A DNA stretch of 64,000 bases from SVEL01 sp045126215 (GCA_045126215.1 JBGVOD010000043.1:1-64000), one strand, 5' to 3'. Counted from the first letter of the stretch, positions 9,259 through 18,344 are shown. Translations and numbers: made by a program. The notes: generated by a model not told the origin, from the sequence alone.

Positions 9259-10866
9259 ATGGAGAATGTAAGTTTATTATATCCAAAAGGGTATAATGGA
9301 TATGATATGGATGGGTTTAAAGATTTTGATTTTATTGGTCAGCTTGGAATAGATGGTATGATTATTCTGAAAAGAGAAAGCTTTCTAGGTGTACCTAATC
9401 TTGATCTTAAGTCATTCTTTACAACTAATACTGATGTTTTGAAATACAGGATAGATGTTGTAGAAGATATACATAATAACAGGATAATCTATGATACATT
9501 TTGCAAGATAGTTCCGATGATTCAGAATATATGCGATATGCGAAAAGTTTCTAATCAAAGTGATATGACAGCCGAGAGCAATCTGTTTTCAATTAAGATA
9601 CTTGAAATGTATATTGAGATAATGGATGTATTAGGTGAGGGTCTGCTTGGCGTGGAAGTAAAGTCTGAAGGGTTAAAGGATTTTCAGAGAATCGTTAAAG
9701 AAAAATACGATAGTGATGAATATAGAAATTTAAAGACTGAACTTTCAAAGATGGAAACAAAGATTGGCAATATTAAGAGTATAACAATAGGCGTCAATAT
9801 GGATGGCTCTTTGCAGGCACATGAGGCCGGTCTTGTATCTGTTAATACAAAGGAATATCATTCCGGCAATCTGGTAGACAAACTGCTAGGAAAGAATAAT
9901 GAAGAAAGTTTTTCGTGTCTTACAAGTCTAAGCTCTATTTTAAAGACATTGGATAAGCATGAGCAGCTTGCATTTCAAACTACAATTAATCATTGTTTAA
10001 ACCAGATTTTCAGAAAAACAATACGTGGATTTGAACCACTTGTAAATAAGTATTTCTCCGGTAGTACAGATTTTCTTGTAGCAGTTTTAAATGATCTTAG
10101 ATTTTTAAATGCTGCAATGAAGTTTATATTTGATATGGAAGAAAGAGGATTACCGATGTGTAAACCGGTTATTGCGCCAAAGGAAGAAAAGAAATGTACA
10201 TTACTGAGTGCATATAATCCTATGGTTGCTATAAAAGTGCCGGATGCGAAGATAGTTTCAAATGACTTTGAATTTGATGACAATGGAAGATTCTATATTA
10301 TTACAGGTCCAAATCATGGTGGAAAGAGTGTATTTTTATATACGGTTGGGATGGTTCAGTCTTTATTTCAACTAGGTATATATGTACCTGCGAGGGAAGC
10401 AGTTATAAGTCCTGTAGATGGTATATTTACTCATTTTCCTTCATCAGATGAGAACAACTATGGCAAAGGAAGACTTGAGTATGAGTGTGACAAGCTTAGC
10501 AACATACTTGGTAAAGTGACCGAGGACAGTCTGTTACTGCTTGATGAGGCATTTTCATCAACATCAGGCACAGAGGCATCATACATTGCATCAGAAGTGC
10601 TAACTGCTCTTGGAATAATAGGACTTCGTGGATTGTTTGTAACACATATACATGATTTGCCAATGAAAGTTTCTGAGTTTAATAGTCACAAAGATAACAA
10701 ATCAAAGATTGATAATCTTGCAGCTCAAATGGAAGATAGAAATGATGGCACTAGAAGTTACAAGCTGGTTCGTACTACTCCGGATGGGTTGAGTTATGCA
10801 AGAGATATTGCTAAAAAGTACGGTCTTGAACTGGATAAAATAGTTCAAAAATCAAGAAAAATATAA
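9259..10866 (+). CDS. MutS-family ATPase (MutS domain V protein)
   Basis: 535 residues, shorter than MutS (about 850) and MutS2 (about 780). The C-terminal third is the MutS ABC-type ATPase: Walker A GPNHGGKS (K356), Walker B LLLLDEAFSSTSG (D429, E430) and the THIHDLP switch. The N-terminal part matches only the helical core/lever region; the mismatch-recognition domain I with its Phe-X-Glu motif is missing, and no C-terminal Smr nuclease is present. A role in mismatch recognition is therefore unlikely, and these short homologues have no settled function. GGAGG precedes ATG 9259. The gene is single and precedes a cold shock gene without a terminator between them. Confidence 0.85.
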   Translation: MENVSLLYPKGYNGYDMDGFKDFDFIGQLGIDGMIILKRESFLGVPNLDLKSFFTTNTDVLKYRIDVVEDIHNNRIIYDTFCKIVPMIQNICDMRKVSNQSDMTAESNLFSIKILEMYIEIMDVLGEGLLGVEVKSEGLKDFQRIVKEKYDSDEYRNLKTELSKMETKIGNIKSITIGVNMDGSLQAHEAGLVSVNTKEYHSGNLVDKLLGKNNEESFSCLTSLSSILKTLDKHEQLAFQTTINHCLNQIFRKTIRGFEPLVNKYFSGSTDFLVAVLNDLRFLNAAMKFIFDMEERGLPMCKPVIAPKEEKKCTLLSAYNPMVAIKVPDAKIVSNDFEFDDNGRFYIITGPNHGGKSVFLYTVGMVQSLFQLGIYVPAREAVISPVDGIFTHFPSSDENNYGKGRLEYECDKLSNILGKVTEDSLLLLDEAFSSTSGTEASYIASEVLTALGIIGLRGLFVTHIHDLPMKVSEFNSHKDNKSKIDNLAAQMEDRNDGTRSYKLVRTTPDGLSYARDIAKKYGLELDKIVQKSRKI

Positions 10867-10964
10867 ACATATACTAACGTAAAGATTGTTTGACATTGGT
10901 GTTTCTATATGATAATCTTACTATGGTTACGAAATGTAATCAGATTATTTTTTGGAGGTACACC

Positions 10965-11162
10965 ATGCAGGGTACAGTTAAATGGTTTAACAATCAGAAA
11001 GGTTTTGGATTTATTACAGATGAAAATGGTACAGATGTTTTCGTGCACTTTTCAGGAATCGTTTCTGATGGTTTCAAAACTTTAGAAGAAGGCAAAAAGG
11101 TCAGCTTTGATATTACAGACGGAGCTAAAGGACCACAGGCAATCAATGTTACAACATTATAA
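10965..11162 (+). CDS. Cold shock protein (CspA family)
   Basis: 65 residues, a single cold-shock OB fold starting MQGTVKWFN. The RNA-binding motifs KGFGFI and VFVHF are intact. It binds single-stranded RNA and melts secondary structure. ATG 10965 follows TTTGGAGGT with seven-base spacing. A longer reading from 10890 is rejected because it adds a non-family tail upstream of this site. A terminator follows at 11251. Confidence 0.95.
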   Translation: MQGTVKWFNNQKGFGFITDENGTDVFVHFSGIVSDGFKTLEEGKKVSFDITDGAKGPQAINVTTL

Positions 11163-11250
11163 TTAATCAGCCAAACACGTCACTATTGAAAATTATTCCG
11201 GATATTGTTTCGTAAATATATTTTATAGCAAATGTTTTGAAAGATTAAGG

Positions 11251-11291
11251 GCTACGCACTAACAAAAATTGTTAATGTGTAGCTTTTTTTT
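11251..11291 (+). terminator. Rho-independent terminator after csp
   Basis: GCTACGCACTAAC pairs with GTTAATGTGTAGC, with one wobble and one mismatch, followed by eight T. Confidence 0.82.
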
Positions 11292-11396
11292 GAAAAATAG
11301 TGTATAATACTATTATGTTTTTATGATTTGACGCAGGACACTCGTATCCCTTCGTTACGAGACGAATGCAAAAAAATTAAATAGTGGAGGTGCATA

Positions 11397-12575
11397 ATGA
11401 ACGAAAAGGCAATGCGTAATCTGACATATGGTTTGTTTGTGCTTACGGCAGAGGAGGATGGAAAAAGCAATGGCTGTATTGTTAATACAGTTTCACAGGT
11501 TACTTCCAATCCAAATAAAATAAGTGTGACTGTAAACAAAGCAAATTACACTCATGATATGATTAAAAGAACAGGAAGATTTACAGCTTCAGTAATCAGT
11601 CAGGATGCAGATTTTGAGCTGTTTAAAAGATTTGGTTTTCAATCTGGAAGAGATGTAGATAAGTTTGCAGATTTTGCAGATTATGAGCGTGGTGTGGACG
11701 GAATGTGTCATATTACAAAGGGAACAAATGCATATATGACAGCAAAGGTCACAGATATGGTAGATGCAGGTACACATACAATTTTTATCGGAGAGGTTAC
11801 TGATATGGAGGTTATAGGAAAATATCCATCAGTGACATATGCATATTATCATAGTAATATTAAACCAAAGCCTAAGGAAGTGGGCAAAACAGAGAGCGGA
11901 CAGACAATATGGCGTTGTACAATATGTGGCTACGAATATGTAGGTGAGGAATTACCGGAAGATTTTGTTTGTCCACTTTGTAAACATCCAGCATCAGATT
12001 TTGAAAAAATAACAACAAAGGAGAATGAGACGATGGCACAGAATAAATATGCAGGAACAAAGACAGAAAAGAATTTATGGGAGGCATTTGCAGGAGAGTC
12101 ACAGGCAAGAAATAAGTATACTTATTTTGCATCTGTAGCAAAGAAGAATGGATATGAGCAGATAGCAGAACTCTTTTTAAAGACAGCGGAAAATGAAAAA
12201 GAACACGCAAAGTTATGGTTTAAGGCTTTAGGTGAGCTTGGAACAACAGAAGAGAATCTTCTCCATGCTGCAGAAGGAGAAAACTTCGAGTGGACTGATA
12301 TGTACGAAAGAATGGCAAAAGAGGCTGAAGAAGAAGGGTTCCCAGAGCTTGCAGCACAGTTTAGAGGTGTTGGTGCAATTGAAAAGGCTCATGAAGAAAG
12401 ATACCGTGCTCTTCTTAAGAATGTGGAAGCAAAGGAAGTATTTGAAAAGAGCGGTGTAACAGTATGGGAATGCCGCAATTGCGGACATATTGTTGTGAGT
12501 ACAAAAGCACCAGAGGTATGTCCTGTATGTAACCATCCACAGAGCTTCTTTGAAGTAAGAAAAGAGAATTACTAG
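11397..12575 (+). CDS. Flavin reductase-rubredoxin-rubrerythrin fusion protein
   Basis: 392 residues joining three electron-transfer modules. Residues 1-160 are an FMN-binding flavin reductase-like domain (GCIVNTVSQVTSNP, FTASVISQDA). Residues 171-205 are a rubredoxin with C174, C177, C192 and C195. Residues 213-392 are a complete rubrerythrin with a diiron four-helix bundle (WEAFAGESQARNKY, ENEKEHAK) and a second rubredoxin-type site C359, C362, C375 and C378. The flavin-rubredoxin part resembles the high-molecular-weight rubredoxin (Hrb) of acetogens, which passes electrons from NAD(P)H. Rubrerythrin reduces hydrogen peroxide. One chain could therefore run NAD(P)H to peroxide. GGAGG precedes ATG 11397. 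An internal Shine-Dalgarno and ATG mark the rubrerythrin start. The stop overlaps the convergent deacetylase stop. Confidence 0.92.
   Translation: MNEKAMRNLTYGLFVLTAEEDGKSNGCIVNTVSQVTSNPNKISVTVNKANYTHDMIKRTGRFTASVISQDADFELFKRFGFQSGRDVDKFADFADYERGVDGMCHITKGTNAYMTAKVTDMVDAGTHTIFIGEVTDMEVIGKYPSVTYAYYHSNIKPKPKEVGKTESGQTIWRCTICGYEYVGEELPEDFVCPLCKHPASDFEKITTKENETMAQNKYAGTKTEKNLWEAFAGESQARNKYTYFASVAKKNGYEQIAELFLKTAENEKEHAKLWFKALGELGTTEENLLHAAEGENFEWTDMYERMAKEAEEEGFPELAAQFRGVGAIEKAHEERYRALLKNVEAKEVFEKSGVTVWECRNCGHIVVSTKAPEVCPVCNHPQSFFEVRKENY
12017..12035 (+). promoter_or_regulatory. Internal Shine-Dalgarno and in-frame ATG for free rubrerythrin
   Basis: AAAGGAG at 12017-12023 lies nine bases before an in-frame ATG at 12033 (residue 213). 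The protein from there begins MAQNKYAGTKTEKNLW, the usual start of stand-alone rubrerythrins. Confidence 0.65.
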
Positions 12576-13357
12576 TCTCTTAATTGAAATTCTTCATAAG
12601 GAATCATATGTTTTAATTTTTCTAAAGTGCGTGTCTGGCTCTTGTACAGATACGCATTTTCTGTCTTTAATTTAATGATTTCGTCAGAGAGTCTCTGAGG
12701 TTTTTCTGTGTCTGAAAGCTTTGAAAGCTTGTCTAAAGAATAATATGTTCCAAAGTAATATTGTTTTCCGGTGTAATCTATCTTATCACATGTATTTGCA
12801 ACGATTTCATGTGTCATTATATGATGAATATGACCATATTCACCTTTTTCGTTATGTGTAACTATCTGATTCCAGTCCTTGTATGAAATAATTGTACTAA
12901 TATCGTCATATATAGCATCTTTGCAAAATCCCCAGTCACTTCTTTTACCAAATATTTTATCAGGGTAGTCAAGAATAAGACCGATATCATTGGTTTGATT
13001 CATTACATTTAAAAATTCATCTCTTCTGGTTGTATTGTAGCCATTTGTTATACATACAACAAGATAATTTTCTTCTATAAGGGATGCTCCACCCCAAAGA
13101 GTATCGTCATCCGGGTGAGCCACTATCATAAGATTATCATAGTTTTCAAGATTTAGTTCATCAAGAGTGGCAGTAGTAACTTTGTCTCTTGATATGTAGT
13201 ATATATATGGCTTAATTAAGTCAATCAGTGGAATAAGAATAGCAATAATGATTGCAGAGATGATAAAATATTTTATTTTTTTATTTTTTTTAAAAAATGT
13301 ATGTATTTGTCTTAAAAATGTATGTACTTTATTAAAAATGGAAACAATTGTCTTCAT
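12572..13357 (-). CDS. Membrane-anchored PIG-L / LmbE-family deacetylase
   Basis: 261 residues. A basic N-terminus and one transmembrane helix (about residues 30-48, FIISAIIIAILIPLIDLI) place the catalytic domain outside the cell. The zinc motif VAHPDDDTLWGG and the distal EYGHIHHIMTHE histidines are the PIG-L signatures. Family members remove acetyl groups from N-acetylglucosamine-containing lipids or glycans; the substrate here is unknown. AAAGGCAGGAA precedes the start. The stop lies in a CTAG shared with the convergent rubrerythrin fusion (4-base overlap). It is divergent from the yfhO-like gene 180 bp away, so the two may share a surface-glycan role. Confidence 0.87.
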   Translation of the reverse strand: MKTIVSIFNKVHTFLRQIHTFFKKNKKIKYFIISAIIIAILIPLIDLIKPYIYYISRDKVTTATLDELNLENYDNLMIVAHPDDDTLWGGASLIEENYLVVCITNGYNTTRRDEFLNVMNQTNDIGLILDYPDKIFGKRSDWGFCKDAIYDDISTIISYKDWNQIVTHNEKGEYGHIHHIMTHEIVANTCDKIDYTGKQYYFGTYYSLDKLSKLSDTEKPQRLSDEIIKLKTENAYLYKSQTRTLEKLKHMIPYEEFQLRD

Positions 13358-13536
13358 CTGGATTCCTGCCTTTCATGTCGATGTCTGTAAGCGTACATCG
13401 TCGTAAGGCTCATTATATCACACATAGTTAGATTTTAAGAAATATTTTGTGATAAAATGTTGGATTTGGTTTACAAAAACAAAAAATATGATAGACTTAT
13501 CTAGCATAGGAGTTTACAAAATAAGGAAGTAAAATT

Positions 13537-16089
13537 ATGAAAAAGATAAATTACGATTTACGAAAAAGAAATAGAAAACTAGATAGATTCGGAATAATTT
13601 ATTTAGGTTTAATTACAGCGTTTATTTTAATGCTGTTTTTGTTTATATCTATGAATTCATATGTATTCGGTTCATATACAGACTGGATTAGTCAGCATAG
13701 CGTTTTGCCAGAGTATTTCAGGCAATATTTTTATGCAACAGGTGATTTAATTCCAAAGTTTAATATGAATCTTGGAGCAGGACAGAATGGATATAACATT
13801 GCATACTATGGCTTGTTAAATCCTGTTATAATAGTCAGCTATCTGTTTCCGGATGTAAAGATGTATAACTATATAGTGTTTGCCAGTCTGGTTGTATTGA
13901 TTATGGGTGTGTACCTTTTTTATTATTGGATGAGAAATATGCATATGAGACAGGATATAGCTGCTGTTGCAACTGCAATATATGCATTTGCCAGTCCTTT
14001 GTTTTATCATTCTCATAGACAGGTAATGTTTGTGTCATATTTTCCATTTTTGATAATGGCTCTTATTGGTGTAGACAGATTTTACAAGAAAAAAAGAAGA
14101 GATTTAATTTCAATAAGTATATTGCTTATTATTCTGACAAGTTATTATTATAGCATTGGCTGTATTCTTGTTATTACATTATATGCTGTCTTTAGGTTCT
14201 ATGAGAGAAATGAATTCTATGGTATAAAGTCAACCTTTAAGGATTTCTTTAAAGTTGGATGTTCATATGCACTCAGTGTAATAGCGGGTGTTCTGATGGC
14301 AATGATTCTGCTTTTGCCAACATTTATGGCTGTAGTTGGCGGAAGGGAACAAAATACAGGAGAGAATTACCTTCATTTATATAAGCTGCTTCCGGACTTT
14401 AATATCATGACTTCAATGTATGATTCATATGGTCTTGGTTTTTCGGCAATAATACTTATTTCTACAATATTTTTATTTTATAGAAAGAGATTCTCGTATA
14501 AATTTCTTTCAGGAATAATGGTGGTTGTCATTACATGTCCAATTCTTAGAATTGTTTTGAATCTTGGATTATACGACAGATCAAAAGCATTATTTCCTTT
14601 TATACCATTAGGTGTATTAACTATTGCATATTTTATTGAAGATTTAATAAAAAATAAAATTAATGTAAAGCCATTAATAATTGTATCGGGCTCTGTTTTT
14701 GCAGTTTATGTTATATATAATATAGGAAATTATAGAGTATATTTCTTTATTGCAGATATGGTTGCCTTATCAATAGCATTGTTAGTTTGTATATTGAAAA
14801 ATAAAAGAAAAATAATATATGTATATGCAATTATTTCATCTGGAATAATTTGTGCCTTTGGGTACTTTGGAGACAGTTTTATGAAAAAAGACTATATGGA
14901 AGAACTCTGGAGTGAAGAGAGAGAGGCGGTAATAAAAGAGGTTCTTGATGAAGATGAAGAAGTATATCGTATGAATAATCTTAATAATAACAGATATACC
15001 TGCAATCTCGTATATGATATCAGATATTACCAGACAAGCATATATTCGTCTGTATATAACAAGGATTATAATATATTTATACATGATACAATCAATTTAT
15101 CAAATCCAACAGTAAATAAAATATCTGCAATTAATAGCAATAATGCATTATTTCAAACATTTATGGGAGTAAAATATATTGTTACAACATCTGTTGATGC
15201 ACCCGTTGGATATGAACTTCACAAGGAAGAGGGCAATAACAGAGTATTTGTAAATAATGATGTATATTCTCTTGGATTTGCAACATCTAGTACAATGAAT
15301 AAAAATGTATATAATTCCCTTAATTCAAATGATAAACAGGCGGCATTGCTTAAATATATTGTTCATGATGATGGTAATATGGTTGATTATGAGAGTGACT
15401 TTGAAACTCTTGATATACAGCTTGATTTTGGGGAACAGTTTAAGGTGGGTGGAAAGTATTTTGTGGAGCTTTCGGAAGATAGAAATTTTAAAGTAGATTT
15501 ATCTGATTATGATTATGATATTTATGCCATTGATATAATGATTGGAAAGATAGAAGATAAAAAAGTTGAGATTATTATTAACGGGATTAGAAATAATTTA
15601 AGCGGTAAATATGCAGCCTTTATAAATAACAACTATGATTTTTCTTATATCGTGTCAAGTGCAGATGATTTAAAACAGCTTGATATTACTATGAAAGCAG
15701 GCGACTATATAATTGAAGGTTATATAGTAAGAGGTCTCAAATATGAGGATATGTCATCATATAAGGATAATTTTGATATGATGTATGACATAGAGGTAAG
15801 AGACGATGGAATAGCAGGTAGTATTGATGTAAGAGAAGACGGTTTTTTTAATGTTACCATTCCGTATGATGATGCATTTACATTGTATGTAGATGGAGAA
15901 GAGACTGAGATAATAAAAACAGATGATGTGTTTATGGGGTGCAAGATAGCAAAAGGAACACATAGGATTGAATTCGTATACGAAGTACCAGGATATTTCC
16001 TTGGAGCTATAGGAACTATTATTGGATGTACTCTGTTTATCATGATGATTGTTTATGATTTTATGAAAATGCGTTGTAATAAGAAATAA
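13537..16089 (+). CDS. YfhO-family integral membrane protein (GT-C type glycosyltransferase-like)
   Basis: 850 residues. About twelve hydrophobic segments fill residues 20-480. The first extracytoplasmic loop holds YTDWISQHSVLPEYFRQ and the LGAGQNGYNIAYYGL motif typical of YfhO. A C-terminal extracytoplasmic beta-rich domain (490-825) and a last helix (about 825-845) follow. YfhO of Bacillus is linked to glycosylation of lipoteichoic acid using undecaprenyl-linked sugars; the same kind of role is inferred. AAGGAAGT precedes the ATG. The gene ends in a short basic MRCNKK. The +1 frame continues into lysine-rich 96-bp repeats, suggesting that the protein once had, or still has in relatives, a longer basic tail. 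Confidence 0.85.
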   Translation: MKKINYDLRKRNRKLDRFGIIYLGLITAFILMLFLFISMNSYVFGSYTDWISQHSVLPEYFRQYFYATGDLIPKFNMNLGAGQNGYNIAYYGLLNPVIIVSYLFPDVKMYNYIVFASLVVLIMGVYLFYYWMRNMHMRQDIAAVATAIYAFASPLFYHSHRQVMFVSYFPFLIMALIGVDRFYKKKRRDLISISILLIILTSYYYSIGCILVITLYAVFRFYERNEFYGIKSTFKDFFKVGCSYALSVIAGVLMAMILLLPTFMAVVGGREQNTGENYLHLYKLLPDFNIMTSMYDSYGLGFSAIILISTIFLFYRKRFSYKFLSGIMVVVITCPILRIVLNLGLYDRSKALFPFIPLGVLTIAYFIEDLIKNKINVKPLIIVSGSVFAVYVIYNIGNYRVYFFIADMVALSIALLVCILKNKRKIIYVYAIISSGIICAFGYFGDSFMKKDYMEELWSEEREAVIKEVLDEDEEVYRMNNLNNNRYTCNLVYDIRYYQTSIYSSVYNKDYNIFIHDTINLSNPTVNKISAINSNNALFQTFMGVKYIVTTSVDAPVGYELHKEEGNNRVFVNNDVYSLGFATSSTMNKNVYNSLNSNDKQAALLKYIVHDDGNMVDYESDFETLDIQLDFGEQFKVGGKYFVELSEDRNFKVDLSDYDYDIYAIDIMIGKIEDKKVEIIINGIRNNLSGKYAAFINNNYDFSYIVSSADDLKQLDITMKAGDYIIEGYIVRGLKYEDMSSYKDNFDMMYDIEVRDDGIAGSIDVREDGFFNVTIPYDDAFTLYVDGEETEIIKTDDVFMGCKIAKGTHRIEFVYEVPGYFLGAIGTIIGCTLFIMMIVYDFMKMRCNKK

Positions 16090-16400
16090 CAAGGAAAATT
16101 CGGCTAAGTCAAGTAAAAATAAGAAAGCAAAGCCGAAAAAAACGGAAATATCAAGCGATGAAAAAACAAGAATACTAGAAAAAAACAAGGAAATTTCGGC
16201 TAAGGCAAGTGAAAATAGGAAGATAAAGCCGAAAAAAACGGAAATATCAAGCAATGAAAAAACAAGAATATTAGAAATAACAAAAAAATTTCGGCTAGGG
16301 CAAGTAAGAATAGGAAGACAAAGCCGAAAAACTGGAAATATAAAGCAATGAAAAAGCCAAAACAATGAAAATAAGAAGGAATTTTCAGCTAAATATGCAA
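16082..16400 (+). repeat. Three and a half degenerate ~96-bp tandem repeats after yfhO
   Basis: The anchor (T)TCGGCTA recurs at 16099, 16195 and 16290, with a decayed TTCAGCTA at 16384. The spacings are 96, 95 and 94 bp. In one frame copies 1 and 2 read as 32-residue repeats rich in Lys and Glu (KPKKTEISS, EKTRILE). That frame is +1 relative to yfhO, and it breaks again in copy 3 through a single-base deletion. Each copy also contains a conserved inverted repeat, TTCGGCT and AGCCGAA about 25 bases apart. This 384-bp stretch has no other gene. Confidence 0.85.
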
Positions 16401-16422
16401 GTTAGACTTATGAAAATACCTT

Positions 16423-16464
16423 GTAACGCCCTACATTTCATATATAAGAAATATAGGGCGTTAC
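16423..16464. terminator. Strong hairpin between convergent yfhO and hslO
   Basis: GTAACGCCCTA pairs perfectly with TAGGGCGTTAC, with inner ATTTC/GAAAT pairs. T-runs on either side are weak, so it may also act as an mRNA 3'-end stabiliser. It can serve both convergent transcripts. Confidence 0.6.
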
Positions 16465-16473
16465 TTACTGTGC

Positions 16474-17340
16474 TTATAAGAGTTTTTTTAGATCATCAGG
16501 TGTAAATATATAATTTGTATTACAGAAGTGACAATTTACTTCTATATCTTTATTTTCATCTATCATCTCCTGAATGTCCTTTTTTCCAATGCTGGCAATA
16601 GCTTTTGTTACTCTTTCTTTGCTACAATTACAACTATAGGCAGTAGGGATTTTGTCTGTGATTTCAACATCCATATCTTTTAAGACTTTATTTAATATAT
16701 CTTCAGGAGACATTCCTTTATCTAAAAGTTCTGTAATGGATGTTATCTCACCGATATTTGCCTCCAGCTTATCTATTATTTTTTCATCTGCAAATGGCAT
16801 AAGCTGGATAATAAATCCACCAGCCTGCTTTACAGTATTTTCTTTGTTCATTAAAACTCCAAGAGCAACAGAAGTAGGAATCTGTTCACTTGTTGCATAA
16901 TAATATGTTAAGTCTTCTGCGATTTCTCCTGTGATAAGTGCAACTTGTCCTGAATATGGTTCTTTTAAACCAATATCTTTTATAACTGTAAGAGTACCAT
17001 TTCCTATTGCACCACCAACATCAAACTTTCCAAAGAAATTTGGAGGGTTTACAAAAGAAGGATTGTTAACGTAGCCTTTAACATTGGAAGATGAATCTGC
17101 AGTAACTGTAATTGCACCAAGAGGTCCATCGCCTTTGGCGATAAGTGTAAGGATATCTTTTTCACCTTTCATTGTTGCACCCATCATAGAAGCAGCAGTA
17201 AGCATTCTTCCAAGGCCAGCTGTAGCAACTGGGCTCGTATTATGAATTGAACGAGCTTTCTCAACCAAGTCTCTTGTTGTTGCTGCAAATGCTCTTATCT
17301 GTGCATTAGCAGCAGTAGCTCTTATAATATAATCTGACAT
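16474..17340 (-). CDS. hslO: Hsp33 redox-activated molecular chaperone
   Basis: 288 residues, the usual length for Hsp33. N-terminal ATAANAQIRAFAATTR and the GPLGAITVTADSSSNVKGYV core are family hallmarks. The C-terminal redox switch has the four zinc-binding cysteines in CNC and CHFC. Under oxidative stress with heat, these cysteines form disulfides, zinc is lost, and the chaperone holds unfolding proteins. It lies 20 bp after a methyltransferase gene on the same strand, probably one transcript. Together with the rubrerythrin fusion it gives this region an oxidative-stress flavour, but the two genes are not co-transcribed. Confidence 0.94.
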   Translation of the reverse strand: MSDYIIRATAANAQIRAFAATTRDLVEKARSIHNTSPVATAGLGRMLTAASMMGATMKGEKDILTLIAKGDGPLGAITVTADSSSNVKGYVNNPSFVNPPNFFGKFDVGGAIGNGTLTVIKDIGLKEPYSGQVALITGEIAEDLTYYYATSEQIPTSVALGVLMNKENTVKQAGGFIIQLMPFADEKIIDKLEANIGEITSITELLDKGMSPEDILNKVLKDMDVEITDKIPTAYSCNCSKERVTKAIASIGKKDIQEMIDENKDIEVNCHFCNTNYIFTPDDLKKLL

Positions 17341-17360
17341 ATTAATTTCCGGCCTAATGA

Positions 17361-18170
17361 TTAGGCATTATCCTTTCCTGATTTTCCATTTTCTTTTGCA
17401 ATCACATATATACGTTCATTATCCTCTGCAACAGGATCATGAGTAAATGCATTGTATGATGTTATATATGACATACCGGCATCTTTAAGAGCTGATTTTA
17501 TCTCATCGAGTGTGTAAGCTCTTTGGTAATGTGTTTCGGTATATTTTTCATATAGAGGTCTGCTTGTATCATCGTCTATATCTGTAGAAGAATTTTCATC
17601 AGATTCGATCTGACTAAATATTGTAAGTTCGTATTCATTAATATTTTCTTCTTCGTAGAAAGTATTTTCCCAAATAAAACTTGCTTTTTCCCTATTTTCA
17701 GCAATAGTTTTGTCACCTATTTGCATATATTTATATTGCGTGTTTAAGTCAAAAATAAATAATCCATTGGGATCAAGATAGTTATTTGCTAACTTAAATA
17801 CCTGAACTAAATCATGATATTCTGTAATGTAGTTTATTGAGTCACATACAGATACTATGGCTGCAACTGTACCATAAAGCTCAAACTCTCTCATATCCTG
17901 ACATAGATATAATATATCAAGTTCAGAATCAAATTTCTTCTCCATGGCAACATCCAACATATCGTAAGAGTTGTCTATACCTATCATATCATAGCCTTCT
18001 TTTGCTAAACGTTCTGTTATATTTCCAGTACCACATCCAAGCTCGAGGACTATTCCGTCGTTTATATTGTATTCTTTCAGTAGCTCTATAAGATATTTGC
18101 TCCAATTATCATAAGGTATATTATCCATAAACAAATCATATGAAGAGGAAAATCCTGTATATGCATCCAT
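17361..18170 (-). CDS. Class I SAM-dependent methyltransferase
   Basis: 269 residues. Motif I is VLELGCGTGNITERLA (about residues 41-56), followed by MIGIDNSYDML (motif post-I, acidic D) and SVCDSINYI. The opening YTGFSSSYDLFMDNIPYDNW is typical of the small-molecule or tRNA methyltransferase-like group of Firmicutes. The substrate is unknown. An acidic insert (DENSSTDIDDD, about 190-205) is unusual. It precedes hslO by 20 bp in the same transcript. Confidence 0.85.
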   Translation of the reverse strand: MDAYTGFSSSYDLFMDNIPYDNWSKYLIELLKEYNINDGIVLELGCGTGNITERLAKEGYDMIGIDNSYDMLDVAMEKKFDSELDILYLCQDMREFELYGTVAAIVSVCDSINYITEYHDLVQVFKLANNYLDPNGLFIFDLNTQYKYMQIGDKTIAENREKASFIWENTFYEEENINEYELTIFSQIESDENSSTDIDDDTSRPLYEKYTETHYQRAYTLDEIKSALKDAGMSYITSYNAFTHDPVAEDNERIYVIAKENGKSGKDNA

Positions 18171-18344
18171 GGTATGAACTCCTTTCGTGGTAGGTTAAAC
18201 GGATAGTGTAAATAATAACAGTTTTTAGGGGAAAAAGCAATCTTGATTATTAGTATGAATTGACTTATACTTTTAAATATGGTGTAAATCTATCGTTAAT
18301 GATAAAAGCTTTATAGAGCAGAACTGGAGATATAGTATTACAAT

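Noticed and set aside
15757..16365. 202-residue minus-strand reading frame with Phe-rich repeats
   Set aside because: It is antisense to the end of yfhO and to the 96-bp repeats, has no ribosome binding site, and its repeats mirror the plus-strand Lys-rich repeats (AAA/GAA read as TTT/TTC).
16082..16400. CRISPR-like repeat spacing
   Set aside because: Units are ~96 bp, contiguous and diverging, without unique spacers or cas genes.
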